Source: Bisporella sp. PMI_857 (lineage: Eukaryota > Ascomycota > Leotiomycetes > Helotiales > Helotiaceae). Taken from it: 64,000 nt of DNA. Location of the stretch: NCBI GenBank assembly GCA_021307315.1, contig JAJSPD010000102.1:62001-126000 (forward strand), given 5' to 3'. This document shows positions 22,846 through 34,873 of this stretch, piece by piece (within the stretch, counting starts at the first letter, position 1; each line of letters starts with the position of its first letter). Made by a program: the position numbers and the translations under genes. A model generated the notes under the pieces. It was not told the DNA's origin. It did not search any database and worked only from the letters and a program-made list of their open reading frames with translations.

Positions 22846-25800
22846 TTAGCAATCCAACGACTGGCTTTGACACTGGATATGCTTATTAGAGTGGGAACAA
22901 GCTACGGCGAAAATGACAAACTTACCATTCCCCAATAAACATCATGTTTCTTGATGAGCTCATTGTAAGTGCCCTTTTCCACCACCCTGCCGTTATCAAA
23001 GACGAAGATGATATCGGCATTTTGAATGGTCGAGAGCCGATGAGCCACGACGACCATAGTTCGCTTATTACGTACTCTTTCAAATGCAGTTTGGACGGTC
23101 TTCTCGGGCTCGGAATCCAGTGCCGACGTTGCTTCATCCAATAGGAGAATCTTAGGGTCTCGGATCAAAGCGCGGGCAATGGCGACTCGTTCCTTCTGCC
23201 CACCAGATATAGAGACGCCTTTTTGACCGACATCGGTATCGTAGCCTTGGGGTAAGGAAATTATAAAGTCATGGATGGAAGCATCACGACAGACCTGATG
23301 GATTCTCTCATCCGAAATAGCGCTAGGATCGCTGATCCCGAAAAGAATGTTGTCTCGCACAGTTCCCCGAAACATGTTAGGCTCCTGAGTCACGAGAGAT
23401 AGATTCTGCCGATAGCCATGGACGCCGACATCATTGATGTTAGTGCCGTTGCAGAGAATCACACCTTGGTTTGGTTCAAGGTCGTAAAATCGTTCCAAGA
23501 GGGAAATAATGGTCGTTTTCCCGCAACCGGACGGCCCCACGATTGCTGCGTACTGGCCCTTTTCGATTCTGAGGCTCAGGCCATCAAAAATAAGAACATC
23601 CCGTGTGGGGTACTTGAAAGAGACGTCCCGTAGCTCGATTTGGACCCCATCATTGGTTCCTGGTATCACCGCATTATCGTTTATCGCGGCTTGGCTAATA
23701 TCCACGGCCTCTTGAGAGTCGAGGATGCGATTTGCAGCTCCTGTTGCCTGTGCGGCATCGGGTGCAACGGCAAGGGCTTGACTTGCCGCCTCTGCGCCTT
23801 GGATGATGGCCATGAAACAAACAAAGAAAGCCTCTAGGGTGTACTCGCCGCTAGCAAGCAGCCTACCGCCGTACCAGAAAACCGTAGCCTGACAACCGTG
23901 GCCAGCGCTGCCCGTGAACCCAAAGAGTGCAGATGTCCATCGGGCCTTGCGGAAAGCTGCCTGAATATGGCCATCCAAGAGCTGTTGGTACCGGGTATTG
24001 ATAGATTGTTCCATCATCAAGGCGGAGACTGTCCTAATTGCACCTATGGCTTCAATGGCGAACTGTGAGCTTTCCATAAAGACCGCGGAGTTCATCTGGT
24101 CGAATTGCACCTCATACCTGTACTTCCAGTACCCCGAGGCCAACATGATCGGCATGGTGATGAATGTAGCAACCAAACCTGCCTTCCAAGCGAAGATAAG
24201 TGCTATGATAATGCAACCAGCGACAGTGAAGCTTCCTAAGAGCAAGAACGCCAGGTTTAAACCAAGAAGCTCCTCCAGCTGCTTGGCATCGCTCGCGACT
24301 CGGAAACTCAGTGTGCCGTGGGAGTTGTTGTCCTCATCGAAAAACGAAAGTTTTTGATAGAGCATGTCGGTAAAATATTGCATCTTGAGCACCGCACTGA
24401 TGGAGTATTGAACATGCAGGCTAATCCAGCCCTCAAAGAGGCACGCAAGGCCAACACCCACGGCTAGAGCGAACCACATTAAGCCCCAGAAATTCCCTTC
24501 TGCCTTGATATCATCATCCCCCAAGAGAAAGACACCAAGGACTTTCGCAAAGAGCCAGGCTTGGATCGGAGTGGCTGCTGCGACCGCCATGGAGGAAATG
24601 AAGATAGCCAGATAGGCAGGCCACTGCGCTCGCTGTTGGTATAGCAGCTTCCCAAAGCTGCGGATCAGGTTTCGATGCTGCCCAGCCGTGTTCGGTCGAC
24701 GCGTGGCGCTTCGAGCTGGGTTTTCGTCGACCTGGGCGTGGTCGTTGAGCAACTTCTCCGAGCCTACGTCCAGTCCCCCTGTCGGCAAGGCTGGCTCTGC
24801 TTCTTCGGCAAGTGACTGGCGTAGCGACTGGCCCCGAACCAAGGTTCTGTAAACGCCAGGCGAATGCGCAAGGAGATCTTGGTGTGTGCCTTGCTCAACT
24901 GCTCGACCATGTTGCAGTACAATGATATGGTCGGCCTTTTTGATGGTCGAGAGGCGATGAGCGATGGTGATCGTGGTGCGGTTTTTTGTGACTCTATCCA
25001 GGGCGGCCTGGACTATTTTTTTGCTCTTGGCATCGATTGAGCTATTGGCTTCGTCAAGGATGATAATTTGGGGCTTTTTTATGATGCTCCTAGCAATAGC
25101 TAGACGTTGTTTTTGACCGCCCGAAAGCTTTACTCCTCCGTCACCAACTCGCGTATCATATCCCTATAGTGGAGCCGAGTTAGAGTCGCTAATAGGGATG
25201 AGGGAAAGATAGGATAGCTGGTAAAAATGAGCTCAACTTACATCGGGTAAGCGGCTGATGAACTCGTGGGCGTAAGCTTCCTGACATGCCTCCAGAACCA
25301 GCTGTCGCTTCCGCTCTTCGGGCTCATCAGCCCACTTGGTCCCAATGAGCCCGTTTGTGACATTACCGAAGATAGTGTCGTTGAAAAGAAAGGGCTCCTG
25401 CTGGACCAGACCGATCTGTGCCCTCCACCATTTCGGGTCGAGATCTTCCAAATTGTGACTACCCACCGTAATGGTCCCGGAGAGTTTTGGTTCAACAGGC
25501 ATTACCGACTCCCGATCATCAAGTTGATTGGTCCTCTCGTCACTCAGCTGCTTCGGTGGCTTAGGCTCAATTAGCTAGGGCAGAATGTGTTGGCATCTTA
25601 GCGAATACCATTGCTCTAGCAAGCCAACGATCGTGCTCTTGCCAGAGCCAGACGGTCCGACAAGAGCGGTGTTCCGGCCTGACTGAATGCGAAAGCCCAA
25701 TGCGTCCAGGACTCTGACGCCGGGCCGGCTGGGGTACTCGAATGTGACATCTTCAAAAATCAAGTCTTCGGAGGTAATATCTGGCTTAAGGAAACCGGAG

Positions 25801-26976
25801 GCGGGAAGAGGCGCATCAATAACAGTGAAGAACTTGCACGCAGCAACCATGGCCTTACTGACGGCCATGAGCGGCGTCGATATGCGCTCCAAAGAGGTAA
25901 GAATCATCATGACCGACATGAGGACGACAATGACTACGCCAGCATCACTGACGGCGCCAGCAATGTATCGTTGAATGCCATACCAGAAAGCCAACCCGAA
26001 CGCCCCGAATATCCCGAAGAACTGCTCAACCCCATTAGCTTTTTTGTATGGATCCTGCGGCTGGGGCTAGCGATGAACGTACGACTAGACCGAACTGAAT
26101 GCCCACGACCTGGGCGATCTTTTGAGCCCGCTTCATAGCCTCGTGCACCCAACCTCCATATCGAGAGACGATACGGCCTTGAGCGCCACAAGAAATAACC
26201 AGGCGGATCCCTTCGAGAGCCTCGCTGGAAATAGCGGTACCTTGGGCATCTGCTTGGACAGTCGCAGTCTGGCCTTTGACAATCAATGGTAGAACCACTG
26301 ACAGGACAATTATGATGTATAAGATCAATGAGGAAGTCACCAAAGTGAGATCCCAACTCCAAACAAATGCAATGACCAGGGCGGCCCAGATTGTGCCATT
26401 GAACTGTAAGAATGTCCCTAGGCGCTCAGAAATACCAAGCTGCAGTGTATTTGATGTTGTGGTGATGACAGTCGCGGGGGCCCCGGGAGGCATGGAGTCA
26501 ATGACATGGATCGACTGCTTAAAGAGCGATTGTAGGTAATGAAGGCGAACGGCTGACGACAGGCGAATACCTATCATTCGGAAGCAGAACTTGTTGATGG
26601 TGTTTAGACCCCAACGACCAACGAAGAGAGCCATGATGTACAAGGCTTGCTGATCCAGGATCCGCCGAAAGTCATCAGAGGATATGGTGGAGGAGCCTTT
26701 AAAGTAGTCCGTGAACTGGCCGACAAGTTGCCCGAAGATGATGTTCATGAGAGGCAAAGTGATACCAGTGCCGAGTGATGCTAGAGAAGCAATTGCGTAA
26801 ACACAGAAATCCCATCTTGTCGCATAACCGAAGACTCTGAGGTAATCGGATATGTTCGGCGCTCGTTCTGGCCGTTTTGAGCCCGATTCCGTTGCACAAT
26901 TGTTGGTGGAACTAGGGGATTCTGCATTTTGCCGGTTTTGCTTGAGGATTTGGGGAGCACTGTTGCCATCCGTCAT
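22846..26976 (-). CDS. ABC-B (MDR1-like) full transporter with an in-frame TAG in NBD1
   Basis: Four exons (26976-26083, 26021-25242, 25163-22926, 22872-22846), all phase 0, give 1,312 codons in TMD1-NBD1-TMD2-NBD2 order. NBD1 has Walker A GPSGSGKST (about 420-428), QQEPFLF Q-loop, LSGGQ (about 571) and Walker B IIILDEANSSID. NBD2 has GPSGCGKTT, SISGGQKE, LLLDEATSALD and AHRLST. The last exon adds CQSQSLDC, matching family C-termini. Introns of 61, 78 and 53 nt rebuild conserved sequence. The frame is interrupted by TAG at 25575-25577 (codon 447), shortly after Walker A, where homologues usually carry an LP(K/Q)L-like stretch; CAG to TAG would explain it. A GTATTC donor and CTGAG acceptor could remove 66 nt in frame but would also delete the conserved Tyr after Trp. 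Either a recent pseudogene or an alternatively spliced pump. Role: drug/toxin efflux at the plasma membrane. Confidence 0.88.
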
Positions 26977-27940
26977 GCTGTGTACAATAGGCTTTTCAAT
27001 GTTCTAGAGAAGAATTGTTTACTGGCTTGAGGTCTTTAGGCAGATTTTTGTATGAAGCGAGAACTCGGGACTTACATTCGGAACTGTAGTGTAGAGAGAA
27101 AACTGACGATCAGGATCGCAGGGACTACAATCTGGGCACCATGAAAATCGGAACCCGTTTAATGCGTGCTTGACAGGTTTGACTTTGTCGGATAATGGCT
27201 GAAAATCAAAAGGTTGGCCTGTTGGTCGTTCTTGGACCTGACGAAGACGTGGTGAGAATAGGTCCTTGGAATGGGAAAGCTGTAGGATCTAGAGAAAAGA
27301 TGGATGAAATGTTGCGAGAACGTGACAGGGACAATAACGTTAGGGAAGTGACTTCCGCAGAGGTGTAGTCAATTGACCCAATAGAAAGACGGAACGATGC
27401 AAAAGGTTAGAGACAAAAAGGCAGAAAAATGAATGATGAGATGCCACCACTGCTATCGTATGCCTTGTGGACTTTGAAATCTATTTAATATTTACGCTTT
27501 CAAGGTTTAGTGTTTAGACCCTTTACTATTTTCGGCTACGCATGGGCCGTAAAGCATTACCCTTTTTGGACATTTACGAGCCACATTGAGAGCTGACCTA
27601 AAAATGGGCCGCTATGTCAATCTGCCGATAATGAGTAATGTACCTTATGTATCAGTCAATGAGTCAAGGCTCCAATGAAACACCAAATGTACTAATCTGT
27701 GTCACCCTCACTTTTTGTTTGTTGGGTGTCTCTTGTGTGGTGGGAGCCAAGAGGGAAGTGGCTGGGGCCTGGGTGCCTGGTTTTACAGATGGTCCGTGCA
27801 CAAAACTCACCTATATAACTAAATCCAGTCTGCCGCCCTTTTTGGCTCTTCCCAAATAAAACAACAGTTCCGCTTTGCGACTGCGTTCCAACAATAGTTG
27901 CCTTGCAATTACATGCTTTCAGACTACTAGTATGTCTCTG
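26977..27940. other. Intergenic, ABC transporter promoter side
   Basis: Promoter and leader of the leftward transporter. A strong GTAAGT motif near 27072-27077 on the minus strand could be the donor of a leader intron. No gene. Confidence 0.4.
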
Positions 27941-28201
27941 TCAAGTCCCAGGACAAGCAGTTCTTGAATAATCTACGGTTCTCGTCTTCCGTGTCACCCC
28001 TCCGGACGCCTTAACTGCCAAATATTGTCCCACCCAAAGTTCTACATCAGTCGCTAACCAGTTATTTACAGGTGTTCCATCCGCCACCGTTAAGGCCGCC
28101 CCCAGGTCGTCCATCACCAGTCTTTTATTCACTACAACATTGTACCGTGCCGTCATCAAAGACACTGGAATCGTCAGGCTAGCCAACGCCGACTTTAGCA
28201 T
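27941..28201 (-). CDS. Small hypothetical protein
   Basis: ATG at 28201 opens 86 codons without intron, with an even, protein-like composition (NVVVNKRLVMDDLGAALTVA, VELWVGQYLAVKA). It is divergent from the kinesin gene with only about 160 bp between starts. No domain recognised; it may be spurious. Confidence 0.35.
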   Translation of the reverse strand: MLKSALASLTIPVSLMTARYNVVVNKRLVMDDLGAALTVADGTPVNNWLATDVELWVGQYLAVKASGGVTRKTRTVDYSRTACPGT

Positions 28202-28360
28202 CTGTCTGACATAAGACACAGCCAATCTAGTTGATCTTCATCTAGGGAAACCGGACAGGCAGCAGCGTTCTTCTGAGGTTTATAGACACCAGATCCTGCC
28301 CAGACTCAAGGCACACTGCATTCATTGGACACGAACTGTCACCCCCGTTATTCCTCGATC

Positions 28361-30272
28361 ATGGACCAGTTCTTGCTCAACAATGCCAGCCGCTTCACCC
28401 AGCTCGTCAAGGACTTCAAACCCGGCCCGCTCAAGAGTTTAGCGATGCCCGACCTAGGCTCCGATGCAGATATCTTGATTATGGCACGGCTGAGGCCTAT
28501 GTCTGACGACGAGAAGGAGTCAGGTATGGTGCCTGCGGTCTTTGTGAGAGACGCCGCTACTGGCGTGGTAGATTTGCATGAGCTGCGCAAGACAGTTCGA
28601 GGCACACCAGGTCTCAGCGTACCTTCCCCATATTATTACATTGTCACTGCTAAGCCACCACTGACAGGAAATAGTCGTCCTGTTTTCAGATTGACCGAGT
28701 GTTCAGTCCCAATGACTCCACCGAAAACATTTACAAAGAATACGTCCAACCACTGGTATCTTGGGCTTGGTCTGGTGGCGTGAGCACTGTCTTTGCGTAT
28801 GGCCAGACAGGCTCTGGCAAAACCTTCACTATCAGTGGCCTCGAGTGTCTCGTTGCTGAGACCCTCATGTCCGGCGTCTTCGAGGAATCACACAACATCT
28901 TCATGTCCATCATTGAGCTGGCAGGGAACTCTGCCTTCGACTTGCTTAACGCGCGCAAGCCCATTTCTCTTTTGGAGGACTCCTTTGGTTCAACCCATCT
29001 CGCAGGCGCGTCGGAGTACCACGTCACGGACACTGCAACGCTACTCAAGCATATAAACACCGCCACGTCCTTCCGCCGGACAGCCTCGACGCAGAAGAAT
29101 GACGCCTCTTCCAGATCCCATGCAATTTGCAAGATCCGGTTGGAGAACCCGGCAATGCCACAAGCAGACGACGGTCTGTTGTACCTTATTGACCTCGCAG
29201 GATCCGAGGCAGCGCGAGACGTTACGAACCATTCTGCGGAACGTATGAAGGAGGCAAGAGAGATTAACAAGAGTCTGTCTACGCTAAAGGACTGCATCCG
29301 TGGCCGAGCGAGCCTGGATATTACTACCGTTGCCGCGAAGGAACGAGGCGGAACTGCTGCAGGCCGGAATAATTATCTTCCCTTCCGGCAGAGCGCGTTG
29401 ACGAAATTGTTGAAACACGTCTTCGACCCAGCAACGGAACGGAGCTGCCGGACCGTTGTTGTTGCGTGTGTTAACCCGAGCTTGGCGGACGTGGGAGCAA
29501 GCAAAAACACGCTGCGGTACGCAGAGATGTTGAAGGTCGAAGTTCCTAAGACAGGATCCGGAAGCTACGACCCAATCAAACCGAGCACTTGGTCCAACGA
29601 CCAACTCCGCGAGTGGATTGCGAAGAATGTAAACCAGCTCTCTCCGAGATTATAATGTTTTTAGGCTAACAACTCGGCGCACTATAGTCCGGTGCACCGC
29701 CTATCTCAGCCGAAGTCCTTGCCCCAACTGAGACGGGGAAGCAGCTTCTCCGTCTCCCCACTCCAGAGTTCTTTAGTCGAAGTCTCAAGACACCCGGCGT
29801 GAGCTTTGAGCAAGCCACGGCCTTTCAATCCAAATTCTGGCGACTACATATCGACTCGCAGTGTTCTGCAGCCACCACGCCAACCTCTTCCAAGAAAGGT
29901 GGGAACGGTTTCGCCAGTGATGACGGTGTCGACCAGTGGGGGAACAGCGATTCGAGCCGAGAAACACGCCCGGAGATGACGGATGTTCTGTTCAAAGAAC
30001 GCATTCGGCCTGGCATGGTTGTCAGCTGGGAGCCACCAAACGATGCACCCAGCTATGTACGCTCGGGTCGAGCCCTGGCTCTGGTCCTAGCGCAGGAGAA
30101 AGACTGTGAGGGTAGGCTTGACTACCGGTGCGCACTGGTCTGCCCTGGTGTTATGCCTGGTGCTTTTGAAGTAAACCTATGGCGTCAGTGGGTTGTTGCT
30201 ATTGACCAAATGGAGGCAGAGGTATTGCTGGAATATGATGCTGCTACGCGGTACTACTACGAAACCATCTAG
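28361..30272 (+). CDS. Short kinesin motor protein (kinesin-13-like)
   Basis: Exons 28361-28618, 28690-29628 and 29688-30272 encode 593 residues. A short N-terminal region leads to the first motor strand (DILIMARLRPMS), IDRVFSPNDSTENIYKEYVQ, the P-loop GQTGSGKT at 124-131, switch I NDASSRSH at 223-230 and switch II LIDLAGSE at 252-259. LPFRQSALTKLLKHVF and the TLRYAEMLK end complete the motor. The spacing and the NIYKEYVQPLV segment resemble kinesin-13/KIF2-type microtubule depolymerases. No long coiled coil follows: a linker (LLRLPTPEFFSRSL) leads to a C-terminal globular part of about 150 residues with GMVVSWEPP and an aromatic end that I do not recognise. The start at 28361 is the first ATG in frame. 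Cytoskeletal role inferred from family. Confidence 0.9.
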
Positions 30273-31099
30273 TTGCAACAAGGCATTGTTGCCGGTCGCT
30301 TAACAAGAATTTGACCTTCTATTGCGTGCTAAACCTGTTTTGAGGACTTCAATAAAATTTTGGTATCCGTATGTACTCAGTAAAGTATCCCCATATCCCC
30401 TTCCCCCCTACAGGAGACCAAACCAAAAACGTGGGACCAAGAAACTCGGTCACTCTTATTTACGTCAATATAGCCAACAGACGTCATACGGTTAGTTCCA
30501 CCAGGTCAATTTACACTGGACTCTGATTTTACATATTATTTGAGCACCTTAAACTTCTCGATTTTTTTGGGTTGTGATTGAGAAAGGAACATCTTGCTAT
30601 GAAGTGTAAGACTGAAGGTATACACTGTGGCGAGTCACCCCTGTCTGATGGGGGACACTATCCTGGTGGCTTTGAAGCCGGGCTTGGTGAATGTGGTGAT
30701 GACCCCTTTAAACCGAGTTATCTGGGTTGCTTCTCTTACCGCAGTTCTTGTATAACAAATAAACAGAAAAACGAAATGGCAAATTATATGAAGCATAACT
30801 AGCAAGCCCAAAAAAATTCCCCCCAAAAAAAATCAATTTGCATTCTATCCTCTTACTTAAATGCTCGAACACACTACAGAGTCTGAGATTTAAAAATACT
30901 ACAGGAAACACTTCATTAGCTAGCTCAACAATAGCAGAAAGGTGGGTGATCCAATTATCCCAGCATAGCAGGTTTAAAGGCGGAATCGAAACTAGGTTCT
31001 TAAACCCCGAATCTGTATAGAGAAAGATGCTTAAAATTCTAGGACACACCGGAATAATCCAAAAAAACACTACGAAGCAACAACTAAATAAAAGATTAC
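30273..31099. other. Intergenic region
   Basis: Kinesin 3' region, then AT-rich sequence with no credible gene. Confidence 0.45.
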
Positions 31100-32461
31100 T
31101 GATTCAACTACGACGATGATATGGATGACCAGTTGATCGAAGCTATCGGTACTATAGTACAACGTAATGAAGTCAAAGAACATAGTCATAGCAAGCTTTC
31201 TCAGAAATGAGAGGATCGAGGACTTGACGCAATCGTAGAATTTTAAGGGATCAATTTCATCAACGCGCACTTTGAGCCAGTATATCTGAACTACCCCGAG
31301 ACGGCAACCTGGGTTTTCATTGAGAGGATCCTTCGAGCCAGGTAGGCCGTAACTCTCCACTCGCTCAACATCTGCCCTTTGCCCTGAAGTATGGAAACCA
31401 ACACGAGCGACATATCTACAATATATAAAACCCCACGATCGACAACGGGCAAAGCACGCTCTCCTTTCCATGCGAAAAGCCTATCGAGACGATTGAAGAG
31501 AGCCAAATCGTTCTGGGCTGCATTATCAGTCTGTTTATAAAGGACATCATTTTACTTCAAGTACTGGATACTTTATCTCCGGCTACTGTGTCAAACCGCT
31601 CAAGAAGCGCAATCTCTCATCCTGATCCTCTTTTGGCAAGCGAGGAGGCATGGGCAGAGTGGTTGGCCTCTCTGATCATAATATTTGATCCAGGCACTTT
31701 TAAAGTCGAGGTCAATTGGCCATTTCTGCCGCTCATACATTTGGTTGATGTGTTAAAATCGCCGATCGAGAGCTGCAAGCCGCTGAAATACTAGACTAAG
31801 CTTAGGTACTGCGAAGATTGTCTAGATTAAGTGAAGGCTCGAGGCTAAGCCGTCGTATGGAGCATAGGCCGTGTGGTATAGGCTGCCGGCAACGAAACGT
31901 CGGTGACCTGACGGCGCAATGTTCAGACACCAAGTCTGAGGAGGAAGCCGATATGATTGTCGAGTGTGGATCCACCACCTTCCCCCCCGTTGGGCTTGGA
32001 GGGCTCGGAACCAGTGAGAAGTTGTCCTACGTGATACAGTCAAGATTGTAGTGTATGATGCAAATAGATTTGTTTGATAGGCCAGCGGCGAGAAAATCAT
32101 GGCGGCAATCCTCAACAGAAGCAAACCTAGGAAATAGCTATAATGACTTCGAAGATTTGCTGGGAATAGTTGAAAAAGAGATAAATAGCTAACAAGGACG
32201 GACGGTCTGGGAAATCTGTTAAACGAAGAAATGCTCTTCGCCAACAACAACGATGATTTACTGTTGGGTGAGCATAATGACCAGAGCAATTCAGAGTTAG
32301 AAAAGCTCGCCATTGAACTTGAGATGGATAAAATACTGTTTAGGAGGAAATGGCGAGAGCCTGACAACCAAGATCTAGAAATGTTTCTTTCGGAAGTTAG
32401 TACCAACGAATTTCATGCAACTGAAGTTGATAGTTGTTGCGAGAATGGGTGGCGCGGATAA
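31100..32461 (+). pseudogene. Degenerate coding region of unknown family
   Basis: Rightward protein-like pieces follow each other in interrupted frames. One begins near 31117 (MDDQLIEAIGTIVQRNEVKE), then meets TGA and TAA stops before continuing with NYPETATWVFIERIL. A 120-codon open piece runs from about 31430 to 31794 (ATG-less, with PLLASEEAWAEWLASLI). Another lies at 31818-32051, and a 76-codon piece at 32231-32461 has SNSELEKLAIELEMDKILFR. It could be a decayed fungal NLR-like or helical-repeat gene, but no diagnostic motif is present. Some breaks might be introns. Confidence 0.3.
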
Positions 32462-33464
32462 GATGTTGATTTAGGTTTATTTAAGTCAATAAAACAAAGT
32501 GTTCCTTTGAAAATGTACATCACGAGGTCCGAATTGACTTTGGTCCTGACTGTCGACTCTCAAATTCATTGAAAGGAAAATGGGCCATGCATTAATCCCC
32601 AAAATCGAGTTGGCTTACATCATCCAGAAAGCCTTCCAAGCCTCTCAGCTACCTCACTTAATAAGCACTATATGCCGCCATCCACTGGATAAGCTACGGG
32701 TAAGGCCGACAACATTTAATCTGGCATTTTTCATTTTAGCATGCTAAGCGGTTGTGGTGAGGGGAAACTTCAGCTTGATGCACGAGTAGTAGTGCGCCTA
32801 TCGGAATTCGGCTCAAGTACTAACGGAGGGAAATTTCTGTTCTATTATTCATTCGCCTGACTTACAGCGACACAGTTCAGATTTGTTGGTGCGGAGTCTA
32901 GTGATATTTGGGAAACTCGGAAAATGGCTCTTTACTTCAGACTTATCGCTCGGTTTCTTTGACAACGCCGAACCACCTGTATTTCTTTCAACATAACCTT
33001 TGGTTGTTGTTGTGAGACCTTGTGGCTACAGTGGCTGTGCACAGCTGCAAATGCATATTTAGGTAAGCAGTACTTACCTCACCCAGGCCAACTACCCCAC
33101 TCCACACTTGACTCTTTACAGCTGAAACACCGCTGACAGCATGTACGAGTACTTCCTGTTGGAACCACCTTCTGGAATCAGATGCTTACATTTGTTAGTC
33201 ATCAAATCCCGCCACGGGCAGATGATGTTTAAGTTGATGGCCAATATTATCGTCGTTGAACGGCCTGATGCCAAGATATGAGATTTATGAATCCCGCTAT
33301 TTGGTCCTCTGCGAAGGCCATTTTGGCTGCAATTTGTACTGTCATTACTATATAGTGATGGCTTTTCCACGGTGAAGGATTGTACGGTCCTCCAACGGTA
33401 TGTAATCATATGTCAATTTCGCCTGAAATTTCTCCATCTTACATTTATCACCCTCTCGCTAGGT
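32462..33464. other. Intergenic region upstream of the metalloprotease gene
   Basis: No gene. A leftward 97-codon stretch at 33116-33409 lacks support. Confidence 0.45.
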
Positions 33465-33471
33465 ATATAAG
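33465..33471 (+). promoter_or_regulatory. TATA box of metalloprotease gene
   Basis: TATATAA about 110 nt before the ATG, followed by a CT-rich stretch (CATCTCTCTCTTCTTC) common at fungal transcription starts. Confidence 0.55.
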
Positions 33472-33581
33472 ATAGAGCAGCGCTTTGAATTCCATCTCAC
33501 TAATTGTAGCTCATCATCTCTCTCTTCTTCACAACATCAGATCTCATACAAGTAATCGGCCTTTAATCCACAGATATCAAA

Positions 33582-34873
33582 ATGGGTTCCACCGAAACTT
33601 TAGACAACCTCAAAACTTGCACTCAACTCGGAGGCAGTCCACCCGATGGCCCAGGGGGTGAGAATCGTCTTGCGCTTGACAACAGAAGCTTATGGCCAAA
33701 TGGCTCGGAGCTGGTTGTCAACATGTGGGGGTACATCTTCCCTTCTCTTGCCCTATTCTTTCCAACTAACAGTCCCTCAGCCAAAGCGATTTTGTCCGTA
33801 GCAAAGTCATTCAATTTGCCAACGAATGGTCTCTCTACGCGAACCTAACCTTCAAATTTATGGACCGAGACGCCCCAGGCGACTCCGACATTCGTATCTC
33901 ATTCACCTCCGGCATCGGCTCTTGGTCATACATTGGAGCTGTCGCGAAATCAATTTCACAGAACAATGCTACTATGAACTTCGGCTGGTTCGACGACGAG
34001 ACCTCAGATGAAGAGTTCAGCCGGACCGTCATCCACGAGTTCGGCCATGCCATTGGATGTATCCATGAGCAGGCGTCACCGGTGGTGGATATCCCGTGGA
34101 ACAAACCGGCAGTATATGAGTACTACCTAAAAAATGACGGCTGGGATAAGGCGAAAGTCGATTCAAATGTTTTTGCAAAGGCTATACAGGCGAATACTCT
34201 AAACTCGAGATTTGATAATACTTCCATCATGTAAGTGGCCCCTCCCCCCGTTATCAACCCTCATCAGCACAAAGAACAATAAAGCATACTTACAGAATGA
34301 AAAGGCAATACCCATACCCACCCGAACTTACACTGGACGGCTCCTCCGCAGGCTGGAACCGTGTCCTGTCGAACCTCGACAAGACCTTTGTCATGCGCTG
34401 CTACCCGAAGGAAGGGATTGTTCGCAGCACCCAAGACGGAGTCTACCTTGTAAATCGTGTCAGGGGCGGCGGCCACGAAGCCAGCGGAATTGCGTACTAC
34501 TCACACTTCGGCAACAACGACGGGCAACAGCCTGATGACTATGCTGAAGTGTCAAATGAGGGATTTGCTTGGTGGGAGAATGGTGGCAACGGTACTATCC
34601 ATCCCCTTTTTACTTTCTTCTTTACGTTTGTTGGGTGGCGGCAACCCAAAGAGAGAGCTTGTAGATCTGGGGCTGATACAAGACATAGTGACTTTCGGAA
34701 GCGGTGTCACGATGAAATGGACTCTGGCTGAAGATGCCGGAAAATCGCCGCTCTTCAGCAGAGTCGGATTTGCGAACAATGGGCTCGAGAAGTGGAATGT
34801 GTACAGGGATGACGGTCGTCTTCTGTACGAGCGCGATGGATGGCAGGTCTATGCTCTTTTCTGGGCCTTTTAG
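33582..34873 (+). CDS. Astacin-like (M12A) zinc metalloprotease
   Basis: Exons 33582-33730, 33781-34230, 34305-34591 and 34656-34873 encode 367 residues. LWPNGSELVV and FANEWSLYANLTFKFMDR match the start of astacin-like domains. The zinc site HEFGHAIGCIHEQ has His 135, 139 and 145 and catalytic Glu 136. Choosing the acceptor at 34303-34304 rebuilds the Met-turn SIMQYP (Met about 200, Tyr 202), better than the nearer acceptor. A C-terminal module of about 165 residues follows (SNLDKTFVMRCYPKEGIVRS, GGHEASGIAYYSHFGNND), ending DGWQVYALFWAF, of unknown type. There is no signal peptide, so the protein may act inside the cell or leave by another route. Branch site ACTAAC in intron 1. Confidence 0.85.

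Noticed and set aside
13138..26976. Complete secondary-metabolite cluster
   Set aside because: No polyketide, peptide or terpene synthase or other backbone enzyme is present in the window.
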